This document shows positions 19,169-27,270 of a DNA stretch of 44,567 nucleotides, in pieces. Under the pieces are notes generated by a model. The model was given only the letters and a program-made list of their open reading frames with translations, was not told the DNA's origin and did not search any database. Both the position numbers and the translations under genes were made by a program. Position 1 is the stretch's first letter, and every line of letters starts with the position of its first letter. Origin of the DNA: Bacteroidaceae bacterium. GTDB taxonomy: Bacteria; Bacteroidota; Bacteroidia; Bacteroidales; Barnesiellaceae_A. Location: assembly GCA_017522135.1 (NCBI GenBank), contig JAFXAB010000022.1, positions 1-44,567 of the forward strand. Reading direction: 5' to 3'.

Positions 19169-20812
19169 CTACTTCTCACCGAGTTGTCGTTGCAATGCAA
19201 TACACTTCCACAACAAAGCCACATCACACGGCATATTGTTACAAAAGGCCTCGCGCATGCGATAAAGTTGCTTTACATCAAACCACTCTCGCACCTCACT
19301 ACGGGCAAGATTGTCCAACATCTCTGCCACCCACTCTCGCACCCCTCCGCTCTGCCACATGGGCAACAACGACCGCGACACACTTCGCTCAATGGCGCAT
19401 TGGTGATACTGCTCGACATATTTCTCAAAGATGGCCTTGCGACACATATTGCTTGCTATTGGCAAGGCAAAGGACAACGCCACAAGCCTGCCATCAAGAA
19501 AGGGCATACGCACATACACACCGGCCTCGGCTGCCGAACGGTCAAATACACGCAATATGTGCGGGATACGCTCATTTTCCAATTCGAGACGACGCAAGTC
19601 TCCCGACTCGTCTCCAAAATAATGCTCATAATGAGGATGTTCAGCCCTATCTGTCATAGTTGCCGAGAAAAGTTTGTGTGGCACAAAGTAGCTATAGTTA
19701 TGCTCGCAATTATCCCACACATCCTGCCACAAGGCGTCGAGCCCTACACCACTGCACACAACACGCATGCCACTGCGCCGGGCTTGACGGAACAATACCG
19801 TACGAACAACCGTCTCACTACCATCAAACGGCTCTTCTACCCAATATTGCATTCGCTCCAACTCATCCAAGGCATGCGATGCTGTCACCCATATCGGTGA
19901 GGCTAACGGTTGACGACCTATACTCTCAATATCTCCGGTAAAGGTATGTACCTTCCACCTATGTTGTCCATGTATGGCTATACGGTGCAAAAGTTGCGAC
20001 TCTATCCTACCAACTATGCGCAAGCCACACGACGACACATCAAGCATACTTCTGCCCACACATCGCCGAAACTCCTCGGCCAACATAGCCTGCAACTCTT
20101 CGACACTATACCCCGACACAAGTTCTATAACCTCATCTTGCAAGCTATACCAACATCGCTCACTGAGCGAATATCCATTGTATCTCATAAGAGAGCCGGC
20201 CGGCAACTGATATATATTATCCCAGAATGTACTATATACAGGCCCATACGACCCATAAAGCATATAACCTGCCCATCGCTCTGTCGACACACACCGACGC
20301 ACTCCGGCAGCAAAGAGCGAGCGCACCTCCGATGCAAAGAAGAGATTACCCCGATGAGTCGTATAATAAAGAGGCTTGACACCAAACCTGTCACGCGCCA
20401 AAAGCAATATATCAGACTCTCTATCATACACCACCAAGGCAAATACTCCCTCCATGCGCAACAAACAATCTTCACCCCAATGTCTATAGGCCTTAGACAC
20501 AACTTCGACAGAACTATCGGTAGCAAACGTATAATACAATTGCAACTGTGCCCGCAACTCTCGATAGTTGTATATATCACCATCCATGACCACTATCAGA
20601 CGAGTCTGCTCATCGACATAAGGCTGTCGGACATCCTCCTCCATTTCACTCACCACCTTGCCACAATGAGCCATTCCGAGTCGCGACTCAACAAACGAAG
20701 AGACCCAAAAACCTCGATCGGCACCGCCTCGATGCTTCTGACTATCTAACATTGCAACCAAACGATACTCAATATCGTCTACATCTCCTACAACTCCCAC
20801 TATTCCACTCAT
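19169..20812 (-). CDS. Asparagine synthetase-like protein with both active sites altered
   Basis: The 547-residue product has the full asparagine synthetase B layout: an N-terminal glutamine amidotransferase domain (residues 1-180) and a C-terminal synthetase domain. Fold landmarks remain (GDIYNYRELR, ARDRFGVKPLYY, MPFLDGRLVALSFALP). The catalytic residues do not. The nucleophile that should be Cys2 (MCGI) is Ser2 (MSGIVG, codon AGT). The oxyanion Asn is Asp77 (MDGDIYNY). The LGHRRLSI arginines are missing (LGMAHCGKV). The ATP loop SGGLDS aligns with VGRIES (267-272). The frame is intact, so loss was not by frameshift. The ATG at 20812 is preferred to an upstream TTG because it restores the family N-terminus. 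It may be a regulatory or scaffolding pseudoenzyme, or an early pseudogene. Confidence 0.85.
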   Translation of the reverse strand: MSGIVGVVGDVDDIEYRLVAMLDSQKHRGGADRGFWVSSFVESRLGMAHCGKVVSEMEEDVRQPYVDEQTRLIVVMDGDIYNYRELRAQLQLYYTFATDSSVEVVSKAYRHWGEDCLLRMEGVFALVVYDRESDILLLARDRFGVKPLYYTTHRGNLFFASEVRSLFAAGVRRCVSTERWAGYMLYGSYGPVYSTFWDNIYQLPAGSLMRYNGYSLSERCWYSLQDEVIELVSGYSVEELQAMLAEEFRRCVGRSMLDVSSCGLRIVGRIESQLLHRIAIHGQHRWKVHTFTGDIESIGRQPLASPIWVTASHALDELERMQYWVEEPFDGSETVVRTVLFRQARRSGMRVVCSGVGLDALWQDVWDNCEHNYSYFVPHKLFSATMTDRAEHPHYEHYFGDESGDLRRLELENERIPHILRVFDRSAAEAGVYVRMPFLDGRLVALSFALPIASNMCRKAIFEKYVEQYHQCAIERSVSRSLLPMWQSGGVREWVAEMLDNLARSEVREWFDVKQLYRMREAFCNNMPCDVALLWKCIALQRQLGEK

Positions 20813-20913
20813 AACTATCAACTCGAGAAACTCCGATTATTAATCCCTACACAGCATAGCAATAAGAATTAAAAAAAACCGTAATAACGGCGACTTTTTC
20901 ACACTCTTTTTAC

Positions 20914-20921
20914 TACCTTTG
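20914..20921 (+). promoter_or_regulatory. -7 box TACCTTTG upstream of the GlmU-like gene
   Basis: TACCTTTG fits TAnnTTTG. The region 20 bases upstream is T-rich (GACTTTTTC) without an exact TTTG. Its transcript would have a leader of about 190 bases that contains the inverted repeats of this gap. Confidence 0.5.
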
Positions 20922-20998
20922 CTGTAGCAGTGAAGATATACGGCGCAACCGCAGTGAAATATTCAAGCCTGCTTGTCATCATTTCACTCGCAAGTTCC

Positions 20999-21006
20999 TA
21001 TCTTTG
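20999..21006 (+). promoter_or_regulatory. Second -7 box TATCTTTG upstream of the GlmU-like gene
   Basis: TATCTTTG is an exact -7 consensus. The nearest -33-like sequence, CTTG, is 23 bases upstream, slightly too far. It would give a leader of about 105 bases. Confidence 0.45.
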
Positions 21007-21114
21007 CCACCATCTTCTACGGCAGTAAAATAACACGCCCACAAAGAAATGGTTTAACAAAAAGAATGTGCACAGATTATTTGGCACACATCACCCCAAC
21101 ACTATCAGACAATT

Positions 21115-22278
21115 ATGAATTACATCCTTTTCGACACAGCTCAAGAACATGGCAACTTGTTGCCCCTCACCTTTACCCGCCCTGTAGCCGAACTGCGCGT
21201 GGGCATAGAGACTCTGCGAGCCAAATGGGAGGCTATGCTGCCCGGCCAATACTCGTATATAACCGAATCGTACTTGGCCGAAAAATTCCCCACCAACCTC
21301 ACATCCGACAACATATTTATAGCCGGACACCTCCTTGCAACACCCGCATTGGCCTCTCAAATTGCCAACCTCGCACCGGGCGAAGCCATAGCCGACAACA
21401 ATGAAATATGGGCATACCGAGGCCAAACCTTCACCCCGGGAGAGACCCAACCATCGCACACCACCGCACCATGCGAGACCCCCGATGCCATACGTTACCC
21501 ATACGACATATTCAGCAAAAACGGCACAGAACTCAAGGCCGACTTTGATCGCATTACCAAAGGGCGCACTTCGGCACCTCTCAGCAATACTTGCACACTC
21601 ATAGGCGACGCATCTCAGCTCTTTATCGAAGAAGGTGCAACTGTAGAGTGCACAACCCTCAATACCAAGAACGGCCCTATATACATAGGCAAAGATGCCG
21701 AAATAATGGAGACCTGCGCTGTTCGTGGCCCATTGGCTCTGTGCGAACATGCTGTACTCAACATGGGAACCAAAGTTTATGGACCCACAACACTGGGCCC
21801 CTATAGCAAATGTGGCGGCGAGTTGAACAATGTTGTTTTCATAGGCTACTCCAACAAAGCCCACGACGGATTTCTGGGCAATGCCGTGATAGGCGAATGG
21901 TGCAACTTGGGAGCCGACACCGTAGCATCCAACCTCAAGAACACCTATGCCGAAGTACGCCTATGGAACTATCCAAGTGCCACATTCCGCAATACAGGAT
22001 TGCAGTTCTGCGGTCCCATCATCGGTGACCACAGCAAAGCCGGCATCAACACTATGTTCAACACGGCAACTGTAGTGGGTGTAGGATGCAACGTATACGG
22101 AGCCGGATTTCCACGCACATACATACCTTCATTCAGCGAAGGTGGCGCACAGGGGGTAAAAGAGATGTCACTCGTACGCTTCTTCGATATTGCCGAGCGC
22201 GTAATGGCACGTCGCCATAAAGAGCTCACCGAAGCCGACAGACGACTATACACCTACCTGTTTGAGAACAAAGATTAA
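21115..22278 (+). CDS. Alternative GlmU-like sugar nucleotidyltransferase/acetyltransferase
   Basis: The 387-residue product fits the Bacteroidota family named alternative GlmU (putative UDP-GlcNAc diphosphorylase / glucosamine-1-phosphate N-acetyltransferase). That enzyme would make UDP-GlcNAc for peptidoglycan and lipid A. The N-terminus has the family marks LLPLTFTRPVAELRVGI and LRAKWE but not the usual GxGTRM nucleotidyl motif. From about residue 160 to 350 it has hexapeptide repeats of a left-handed beta-helix (GPIYIGKDAEI, GPTTLGPYSKCGG, GAGFPRTYIPSFSEGG). Activity is inferred from family naming. It is followed by a hairpin at 22299-22331 and then the envelope cluster. Confidence 0.85.
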   Translation: MNYILFDTAQEHGNLLPLTFTRPVAELRVGIETLRAKWEAMLPGQYSYITESYLAEKFPTNLTSDNIFIAGHLLATPALASQIANLAPGEAIADNNEIWAYRGQTFTPGETQPSHTTAPCETPDAIRYPYDIFSKNGTELKADFDRITKGRTSAPLSNTCTLIGDASQLFIEEGATVECTTLNTKNGPIYIGKDAEIMETCAVRGPLALCEHAVLNMGTKVYGPTTLGPYSKCGGELNNVVFIGYSNKAHDGFLGNAVIGEWCNLGADTVASNLKNTYAEVRLWNYPSATFRNTGLQFCGPIIGDHSKAGINTMFNTATVVGVGCNVYGAGFPRTYIPSFSEGGAQGVKEMSLVRFFDIAERVMARRHKELTEADRRLYTYLFENKD

Positions 22279-22298
22279 ACCCACAAACAACTCATCAC

Positions 22299-22331
22299 CT
22301 CAGGGCGGCCCTTAAACAAGGTCGCCCTGAG
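22299..22331 (+). terminator. Strong hairpin after the GlmU-like gene
   Basis: CTCAGGGCGGCC (22299-22310) pairs with GGTCGCCCTGAG (22320-22331): 12 bp with one G-U pair around a 9-base loop, 20 bases past the stop codon. The bases after it are TCGTATTG, not a T-run. It may end transcription weakly or protect the 3' end. Confidence 0.6.
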
Positions 22332-22417
22332 TCGTATTGAAGAAAAAATATTGAGGTTTATTTGTTAAATATCATAAACAATACTACCATTATTGATAGA
22401 AATGTTGTTATTTTGCA

Positions 22418-22499
22418 CCAAATTTGGAGTAATTGTGCACCTACAAAAAAGAAAGACGCACAAACATTAACGACAGACCATTGTTTTGGGATTATCCCA
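22418..22499 (+). promoter_or_regulatory. Two palindromes in the leader of the methyltransferase gene
   Basis: CCAAATTTGG (22418-22427) is a perfect 10-base palindrome, and TGGGATTATCCCA (22487-22499) is a perfect palindrome with a central T. The second ends 12 bases before the ATG at 22512. They have the size of operator half-sites, but the regulator is unknown and chance occurrence is possible in this A/T-rich leader. Confidence 0.3.
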
Positions 22500-22511
22500 C
22501 ACAAGATATTT

Positions 22512-23399
22512 ATGAGCACAAATCGCATAGAGAGTTGCCCGATATGTAATGGCAAGCACCTGATACACAAGCTATCATACACCAATCGAATGGCCAATAC
22601 ACCCTTCGATATACTGCAATGTAGCGATTGTGGCTTACACATTACACAGCACGCACCTCGACAGCAAGACATGGGCCGATTCTACCCCGATAGCGAGTCG
22701 GACTGCTACAAGCCCGCGCAAGACTCTTGCGACAAATGGCTCGACTTCCTATTGAGCAAATGGCATAAAGAAAGAGTCAAAATTGTACGTGAGGAGTCGA
22801 GACGAAACAGTGGAGTGCTATTGGAAATGGGATGCAAAGAGGGGTACTTTGCCAATGCCATTCGCAACAACGGATGGATAGCACATGCTGTAGAGCACGA
22901 CCCTACAGCCCGCGAATATGGCAACAAACGCTATATGCTACAGATAGAGGATGGACGTCGATTTTTCGACATCAACCCTCGCTCGTACAATGTTGTCGTT
23001 GCATGGGATACATTGGGTGAAGCTGTAGACATACATCGCACCATAGATAAGCTATCGCAGCTCATTGTTAGAGATGGCACACTTATCATTGCTTTTCACA
23101 ACGCCATGAGCAACGATGCCCGGCAGTACGGAGCTTCTTGGAGTGGATGGGATGCTCCTCGTAAACGTTGGCATCTCAACCCGCAGGCTTTTGAAGCACT
23201 TGTCAATCAACACAACCTTGAGATTGTCAATAAACGTCATTCGTCTCTATGCGCCTCCATCACAGCATTGAGTAGCGAATGGCAACAAGCCGCAAAGAAG
23301 AGACTCATAACACCACTGTTGCGCAGCATGGTAAGAGCAATAAAAACCAAAGAAAATCATACATATTATATATACACACTCAAATACAAGCAACGATGA
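22512..23399 (+). CDS. Zinc-ribbon class I SAM-dependent methyltransferase
   Basis: The 295-residue product starts with a zinc ribbon (Cys9, Cys12, Cys37, Cys40: SCPICNG and CSDCGL). A Rossmann methyltransferase domain follows, with motif I LLEMGCKEGYFA (residues 103-114; the usual GxGxG is altered) and an acidic VEHD end of strand 2. GASWSGWDAPRKRWHLNP is typical of Methyltransf_23-type proteins. These often act on sugars or lipids of cell-surface glycans, but the substrate here is unknown. I chose the ATG at 22512 because the zinc ribbon starts right after it; a longer frame upstream is not protein-like. Its TGA overlaps the ftsX ATG (ATGA), so the two are co-translated. Confidence 0.85.
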   Translation: MSTNRIESCPICNGKHLIHKLSYTNRMANTPFDILQCSDCGLHITQHAPRQQDMGRFYPDSESDCYKPAQDSCDKWLDFLLSKWHKERVKIVREESRRNSGVLLEMGCKEGYFANAIRNNGWIAHAVEHDPTAREYGNKRYMLQIEDGRRFFDINPRSYNVVVAWDTLGEAVDIHRTIDKLSQLIVRDGTLIIAFHNAMSNDARQYGASWSGWDAPRKRWHLNPQAFEALVNQHNLEIVNKRHSSLCASITALSSEWQQAAKKRLITPLLRSMVRAIKTKENHTYYIYTLKYKQR

Positions 23400-24274
23400 G
23401 TACAACCAAAAAGAAAAAACGCTTTACATTTATCGAAGCTCGCATCACCTCTACCTTGAGTGTGTCATTGGTTCTTTTCATACTCGGCATTATGGCTATG
23501 CTGGGCATACTGGCCAACAACCTTTCGGTATATGTACGGGAGAACATCGGATTCTCAATAGTTCTTAAAGACAGCGCAACAGAACACAACGTAGCACAAC
23601 TGCAAGCATCACTTGCCAACGCCGAGTACGTCAAGGCTGCTCAATATATTTCAAAGGAAGAGGCTCTAAAGGAGATAATGCTCGAATTGGGAGAAAACCC
23701 CGAAGAGATTATCGGTGTCAATCCCATGCAAGCCTCTATTGAAGTCCGCCTCAAAGCCGACTACACCCACCCCGACAGCATCTTGAACATAGAACAAAAA
23801 CTGAGCAAACACAATTACATAGAAGACATTTACTTCCAAAAAGACCTTATACAATCGGTCAATGACAACATGCGCACCATAGGCTTCATACTACTTGCCT
23901 TGGCATTGGTACTGATGGTCATATCTTACGTACTCATCAGCAATACCATCCGCCTTACAGCATATAGCCGACGCTTCATCATATACACAATGAAACTGGT
24001 GGGAGCAACACCGGGTTTTATCCGTCGTCCTTTTATTCTTTCAAACATGCTATGCGGTGTTATTGCAGCTATAATCGCCATCATTTTGCTCACTTGTTGC
24101 ATGTCATATATCGTAAGCGAGTTTGACAACTTCTATACCCTCATCAATACCCGTATGATGCTTATCGTATATGGTATTGTATTATTGTTGGGTATACTAC
24201 TCACCGCCATCTCATCATTCTTTGCCGTCAACCGATACATAAGTATGAAGAGAGATGATTTATATTATGTATAA
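23396..24274 (+). CDS. ftsX: Cell division protein FtsX
   Basis: FtsX is the membrane partner of the FtsE ATPase. The FtsEX complex activates peptidoglycan hydrolases at the septum. The 292-residue product has the four-helix FtsX form: a cytoplasmic basic N-terminus, TM1 at about 21-42, a periplasmic domain to about 160, then TMs near 165-185, 212-240 and 255-280, ending ISMKRDDLYYV. The start overlaps the stop of the methyltransferase gene; an upstream in-frame ATG at 23279 lies inside that gene and is unlikely. FtsE is not in the window. Confidence 0.93.
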   Translation: MSTTKKKKRFTFIEARITSTLSVSLVLFILGIMAMLGILANNLSVYVRENIGFSIVLKDSATEHNVAQLQASLANAEYVKAAQYISKEEALKEIMLELGENPEEIIGVNPMQASIEVRLKADYTHPDSILNIEQKLSKHNYIEDIYFQKDLIQSVNDNMRTIGFILLALALVLMVISYVLISNTIRLTAYSRRFIIYTMKLVGATPGFIRRPFILSNMLCGVIAAIIAIILLTCCMSYIVSEFDNFYTLINTRMMLIVYGIVLLLGILLTAISSFFAVNRYISMKRDDLYYV

Positions 24275-24292
24275 ACAAAAAAACCAAATAAA

Positions 24293-24559
24293 ATGGAAAC
24301 AAAAAAATCCACCACAGTCGATGGTGTAGAAAAAAACAACTCAAAAGAGTATGCTTTGGGCAAGAAAAATTATCTGCTCATAGCCTTGTCATTTATCCTC
24401 ATAGTTGTAGGATTTGTACTAATGATGGGTAGTGGTTCGACCGACGAGTCATACAACCCCGACATATTCAGTACACGCCGCATCGTGATTGCTCCCACAA
24501 TCACCTTCATTGGCTTTGTATGCATGATTTTTGCTATACTTCGTAAACCCAAACAATAA
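24293..24559 (+). CDS. DUF3098 membrane protein
   Basis: This 88-residue protein has a hydrophilic N-terminus and two membrane helices (about 28-48, YLLIALSFILIVVGFVLMM, and 65-83, IVIAPTITFIGFVCMIFA). The motif YNPDIFSTRRI between them is typical of DUF3098, a Bacteroidota family of unknown function. It is nearly always between ftsX and uppP, as here, which suggests a role in envelope growth or division. Confidence 0.88.
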   Translation: METKKSTTVDGVEKNNSKEYALGKKNYLLIALSFILIVVGFVLMMGSGSTDESYNPDIFSTRRIVIAPTITFIGFVCMIFAILRKPKQ

Positions 24560-24579
24560 CAATATAAACATTATAACAC

Positions 24580-25380
24580 ATGAGTTGGATAGAAGCACTT
24601 ATACTGGGATTGATACAAGGTCTCACCGAATATCTTCCCGTCAGCAGTAGCGGTCACTTGACTATAGGCTCTGCCCTCTTCGGCATCGAAGGCGAAGAGA
24701 ATTTGGCATTTACCATTACAGTACACGTAGCAACAGTTTTCAGCACACTCTTTATTTTATGGAAAGAGGTTAGCTGGCTTTTCAAGGGTGTATTCAAATT
24801 CCAAATGAACGATGAGACTCGCTACATGCTCAACATCATCGTATCGATGATACCGGTAGGCATTGTGGGGGTTTTCTTCAAGGATCAAGTTGAGACAGCC
24901 TTTGGCTCGGGACTTACTATCGTAGGTTGCATGCTCTTGCTCACCGCAACATTGTTGGCATTCTCCTATTATGCCAAGCCCCGCCAAAAGGAAAAAATCT
25001 CACTATTGGATGCTTTTATTATAGGTCTCGCGCAAGCATGCGCCGTAATGCCCGGACTCTCACGTTCCGGAAGTACCATTGCCACCGGACTGTTATTGGG
25101 TAACAAAAAAGAGAATTTGGCTCAATTCTCTTTCCTCATGGTCATCCCTCCCATCTTGGGCGAGGCTCTGCTCGATGTTATCAAGATGATAGGTGGTGGG
25201 AACGTCATGGGCGATATCCCCCCTGTATCGCTTATTGTAGGTTTCCTCGCCGCATTTGTATCGGGCAGTATTGCATGCAAATGGATGATAAACATTGTAA
25301 AGAAAGGCAAACTCATATACTTTGCCATCTATTGCGTTGTAGCAGCATTGTTCTGCTTGTTTTATGCTCATTTTGCCTAA
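24580..25380 (+). CDS. uppP: Undecaprenyl-diphosphate phosphatase
   Basis: UppP (BacA) recycles undecaprenyl diphosphate to the lipid carrier for peptidoglycan and surface glycans, in the inner membrane. The 266-residue, multi-helix protein has both family motifs: [17 protein letters not shown] (residues 14-30, with the catalytic Glu and His) and [13 protein letters not shown] (158-170, with the Ser/Arg phosphate site). It lies 20 bases after the DUF3098 gene and 12 before truB. Overexpression of this family gives bacitracin resistance in other bacteria. Confidence 0.97.
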   Translation: MSWIEALILGLIQGLTEYLPVSSSGHLTIGSALFGIEGEENLAFTITVHVATVFSTLFILWKEVSWLFKGVFKFQMNDETRYMLNIIVSMIPVGIVGVFFKDQVETAFGSGLTIVGCMLLLTATLLAFSYYAKPRQKEKISLLDAFIIGLAQACAVMPGLSRSGSTIATGLLLGNKKENLAQFSFLMVIPPILGEALLDVIKMIGGGNVMGDIPPVSLIVGFLAAFVSGSIACKWMINIVKKGKLIYFAIYCVVAALFCLFYAHFA

Positions 25381-25392
25381 AATAGTCTCTCT

Positions 25393-26112
25393 ATGAACTT
25401 TACCGAAGGCGAAATATTCTACATCAACAAGCCTCTTCGTTGGACATCATTTGATGCTGTAAAACGAGTGAGAATAGGTATCTTGCGTCGCTTACAACGC
25501 AAGAAAATCAAAGTGGGTCATGCCGGCACTCTCGACCCCTTGGCTACAGGTGTCATGATTATATGCACCGGAAAAGCAACCAAACAGATAGACTCTCTGC
25601 AGGCTCAAACCAAGGAGTACATTGCCACCTTGCAATTAGGAGCTACCACACCATCATTCGATTTAGAAACCGAGATTGATGCAACATACCCCTACGAGCA
25701 CATCACTCGCCAATTGATAGAAGCCACACTCACCCGCTTTACCGGTGCTATACAACAAGTACCTCCGGCTTTCTCGGCCTGCAAGGTAAACGGCACACGC
25801 GCCTACAAGATGGCACGCAAAGGCAAAGATGTAGAACTCAAAGCCAAGGAGCTCGTTATAGACGAAATAGAACTGCTCGACTTTACCCCTCCCTTTGCCA
25901 AGATACGTGTAGTGTGTAGCAAAGGTACTTACATAAGGGCTCTGGCTCGCGACATTGGAGAAGCACTCAATAGTGGAGCTCACCTTACAGCTCTTGAACG
26001 CACTCGTGTAGGCAATGTTCGCATCGAAGATTGCCTCAACATTGACGCTATCGATGCACTGCTACAAGTAGCTGTTGTAGAAGATGACGATGCCATTATA
26101 CAAGAAAAGTAA
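25393..26112 (+). CDS. truB: tRNA pseudouridine-55 synthase
   Basis: TruB makes pseudouridine 55 in the T-loop of nearly all tRNAs. The 239-residue protein has the catalytic Asp48 in GHAGTLDPLATGV, the IxKPxxWTSFDAV opening (INKPLRWTSFDAV), and the KGTYIRALARDIG motif. It ends soon after the catalytic domain, without a full PUA domain, as in other short bacterial forms. It lies between uppP and queA. Confidence 0.97.
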   Translation: MNFTEGEIFYINKPLRWTSFDAVKRVRIGILRRLQRKKIKVGHAGTLDPLATGVMIICTGKATKQIDSLQAQTKEYIATLQLGATTPSFDLETEIDATYPYEHITRQLIEATLTRFTGAIQQVPPAFSACKVNGTRAYKMARKGKDVELKAKELVIDEIELLDFTPPFAKIRVVCSKGTYIRALARDIGEALNSGAHLTALERTRVGNVRIEDCLNIDAIDALLQVAVVEDDDAIIQEK

Positions 26113-26135
26113 TAACATAAGATAAAACTCACGAA

Positions 26136-27185
26136 ATGAAACTTTCGCAATTTAAGTTTAAACTTCCCGAGGAGCAAATAGCCCTCCACCCGGCCAAGAA
26201 TCGTGACGAATCGCGTCTGATGGTTATCAACCGCAAAACAGGCGAGATAGAACATCACATTTTCAAGGAAATTATCAACTACTATGACGACAAAGACCTC
26301 TTTGTTTTCAATAACACACGTGTATTTCCTGCTCGGCTCGTTGGTAACAAAGAAAAGACCGGTGCAAAAATAGAAGTATTCCTCCTTCGCGAACTGAATG
26401 AAGAGAACCGCTTGTGGGATGTATTGGTAGAACCCGCCCGCAAAATCCGTATTGGAAACAAACTATACTTTGGTGAAGATGATTCAATGGTAGCCGAAGT
26501 TATCGACAACACCACATCGCGCGGTCGTACCCTGCGCTTTCTCTACGACGGCCCACACGACGAGTTCAAGCAAGCATTGTATCAACTCGGATCTACACCA
26601 CTACCCATGTACATCAACCGCGATGTTGAGCCTGAAGATGCTGAACGCTATCAATGCATATTTGCCCGCCACGAAGGTGCTGTGGTAACACCTGCCGCCG
26701 GATTGCACTTCAGCCGCGAGCTGTTTAAGCGCATGGAAATTAAAGGTATTGAGAGTGGTTTTGTCACACTTCACTCGGGCTTGGGCAACTTCCGCGAAAT
26801 AGACGTTGAAGACCTCACCAAGCACAAGATGGACTCGGAACAACTCATCGTTTCTCCCGAGATAGTTACCCAACTCAACACCACCAAAGACGAGGGGCAC
26901 AAAGTGTGCGCCATAGGTACTTCGGTACTGCGCGCACTCGAAACAGCTGTAAGCACCAATGGTCACATAAAATCATACGATGGATGGACCAATAAGTTTA
27001 TCTTCCCTCCATACGATTTTACAGTTGCCAACAGCCTTGTGTCAAACTTCCACATGCCCTACTCTACAATGCTTATGATGGTAGCAGCCTTTGGCGGTTA
27101 TGAAATTATTTTTGACGCATACAACACTGCCATCAAAGAAGGATACCGATTTGGCGCATACGGCGATGCCATGCTTATCCTATAA
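26136..27185 (+). CDS. queA: S-adenosylmethionine:tRNA ribosyltransferase-isomerase
   Basis: QueA transfers and rearranges the ribose of SAM to form epoxyqueuosine at the tRNA wobble position. The 349-residue length matches the family. Family segments are [23 protein letters not shown] [29 protein letters not shown], and the C-terminal [16 protein letters not shown]. The HSGLGNF form of the usual HVGxGTF motif is familiar in Bacteroidales. It is the last gene of this run, followed by a strong terminator. Confidence 0.97.
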   Translation: MKLSQFKFKLPEEQIALHPAKNRDESRLMVINRKTGEIEHHIFKEIINYYDDKDLFVFNNTRVFPARLVGNKEKTGAKIEVFLLRELNEENRLWDVLVEPARKIRIGNKLYFGEDDSMVAEVIDNTTSRGRTLRFLYDGPHDEFKQALYQLGSTPLPMYINRDVEPEDAERYQCIFARHEGAVVTPAAGLHFSRELFKRMEIKGIESGFVTLHSGLGNFREIDVEDLTKHKMDSEQLIVSPEIVTQLNTTKDEGHKVCAIGTSVLRALETAVSTNGHIKSYDGWTNKFIFPPYDFTVANSLVSNFHMPYSTMLMMVAAFGGYEIIFDAYNTAIKEGYRFGAYGDAMLIL

Positions 27186-27210
27186 CACACACTATTACGA
27201 CCTATAAAAC

Positions 27211-27243
27211 AAGGAGGCTGTGTCGACAAAACACAGCCTCCTT
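27211..27243. terminator. Bidirectional terminator between queA and the T9SS gene
   Basis: A perfect 13-bp inverted repeat (AAGGAGGCTGTGT at 27211-27223 and ACACAGCCTCCTT at 27231-27243) with a 7-base loop lies between two convergent genes. The plus-strand side continues TGCTTTG and the minus side GTTTTATAG. It probably ends both transcripts. Confidence 0.85.
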
Positions 27244-27270
27244 TGCTTTGATATATCCGTTACAAAATCG

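Larger units (their letters stand above)
20813..21114. other. Divergent intergenic region between the AsnB-like gene and the GlmU-like gene
   Basis: About 300 bases without a supported gene. On the plus strand there are two TAnnTTTG boxes (20914-20921 and 20999-21006). Between them AGTGAAAT and ATTTCACT form a long-loop inverted repeat that encloses AAGC/GCTT, and the motif GCAGTGAA(G)ATAT appears twice. I found no convincing promoter for the minus-strand AsnB-like gene. Confidence 0.5.

Noticed and set aside
19031..19900. A 289-residue plus-strand frame opposite the AsnB-like gene
   Set aside because: It is a shadow of the minus-strand gene. Its residues are Thr/His/Pro rich with no domain pattern, while the minus frame is clearly AsnB-like.
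21091..21864. A 257-residue minus-strand frame opposite the GlmU-like gene
   Set aside because: It is antisense to hexapeptide repeats, and its Cys/Gly-rich content is explained by codon complementarity.
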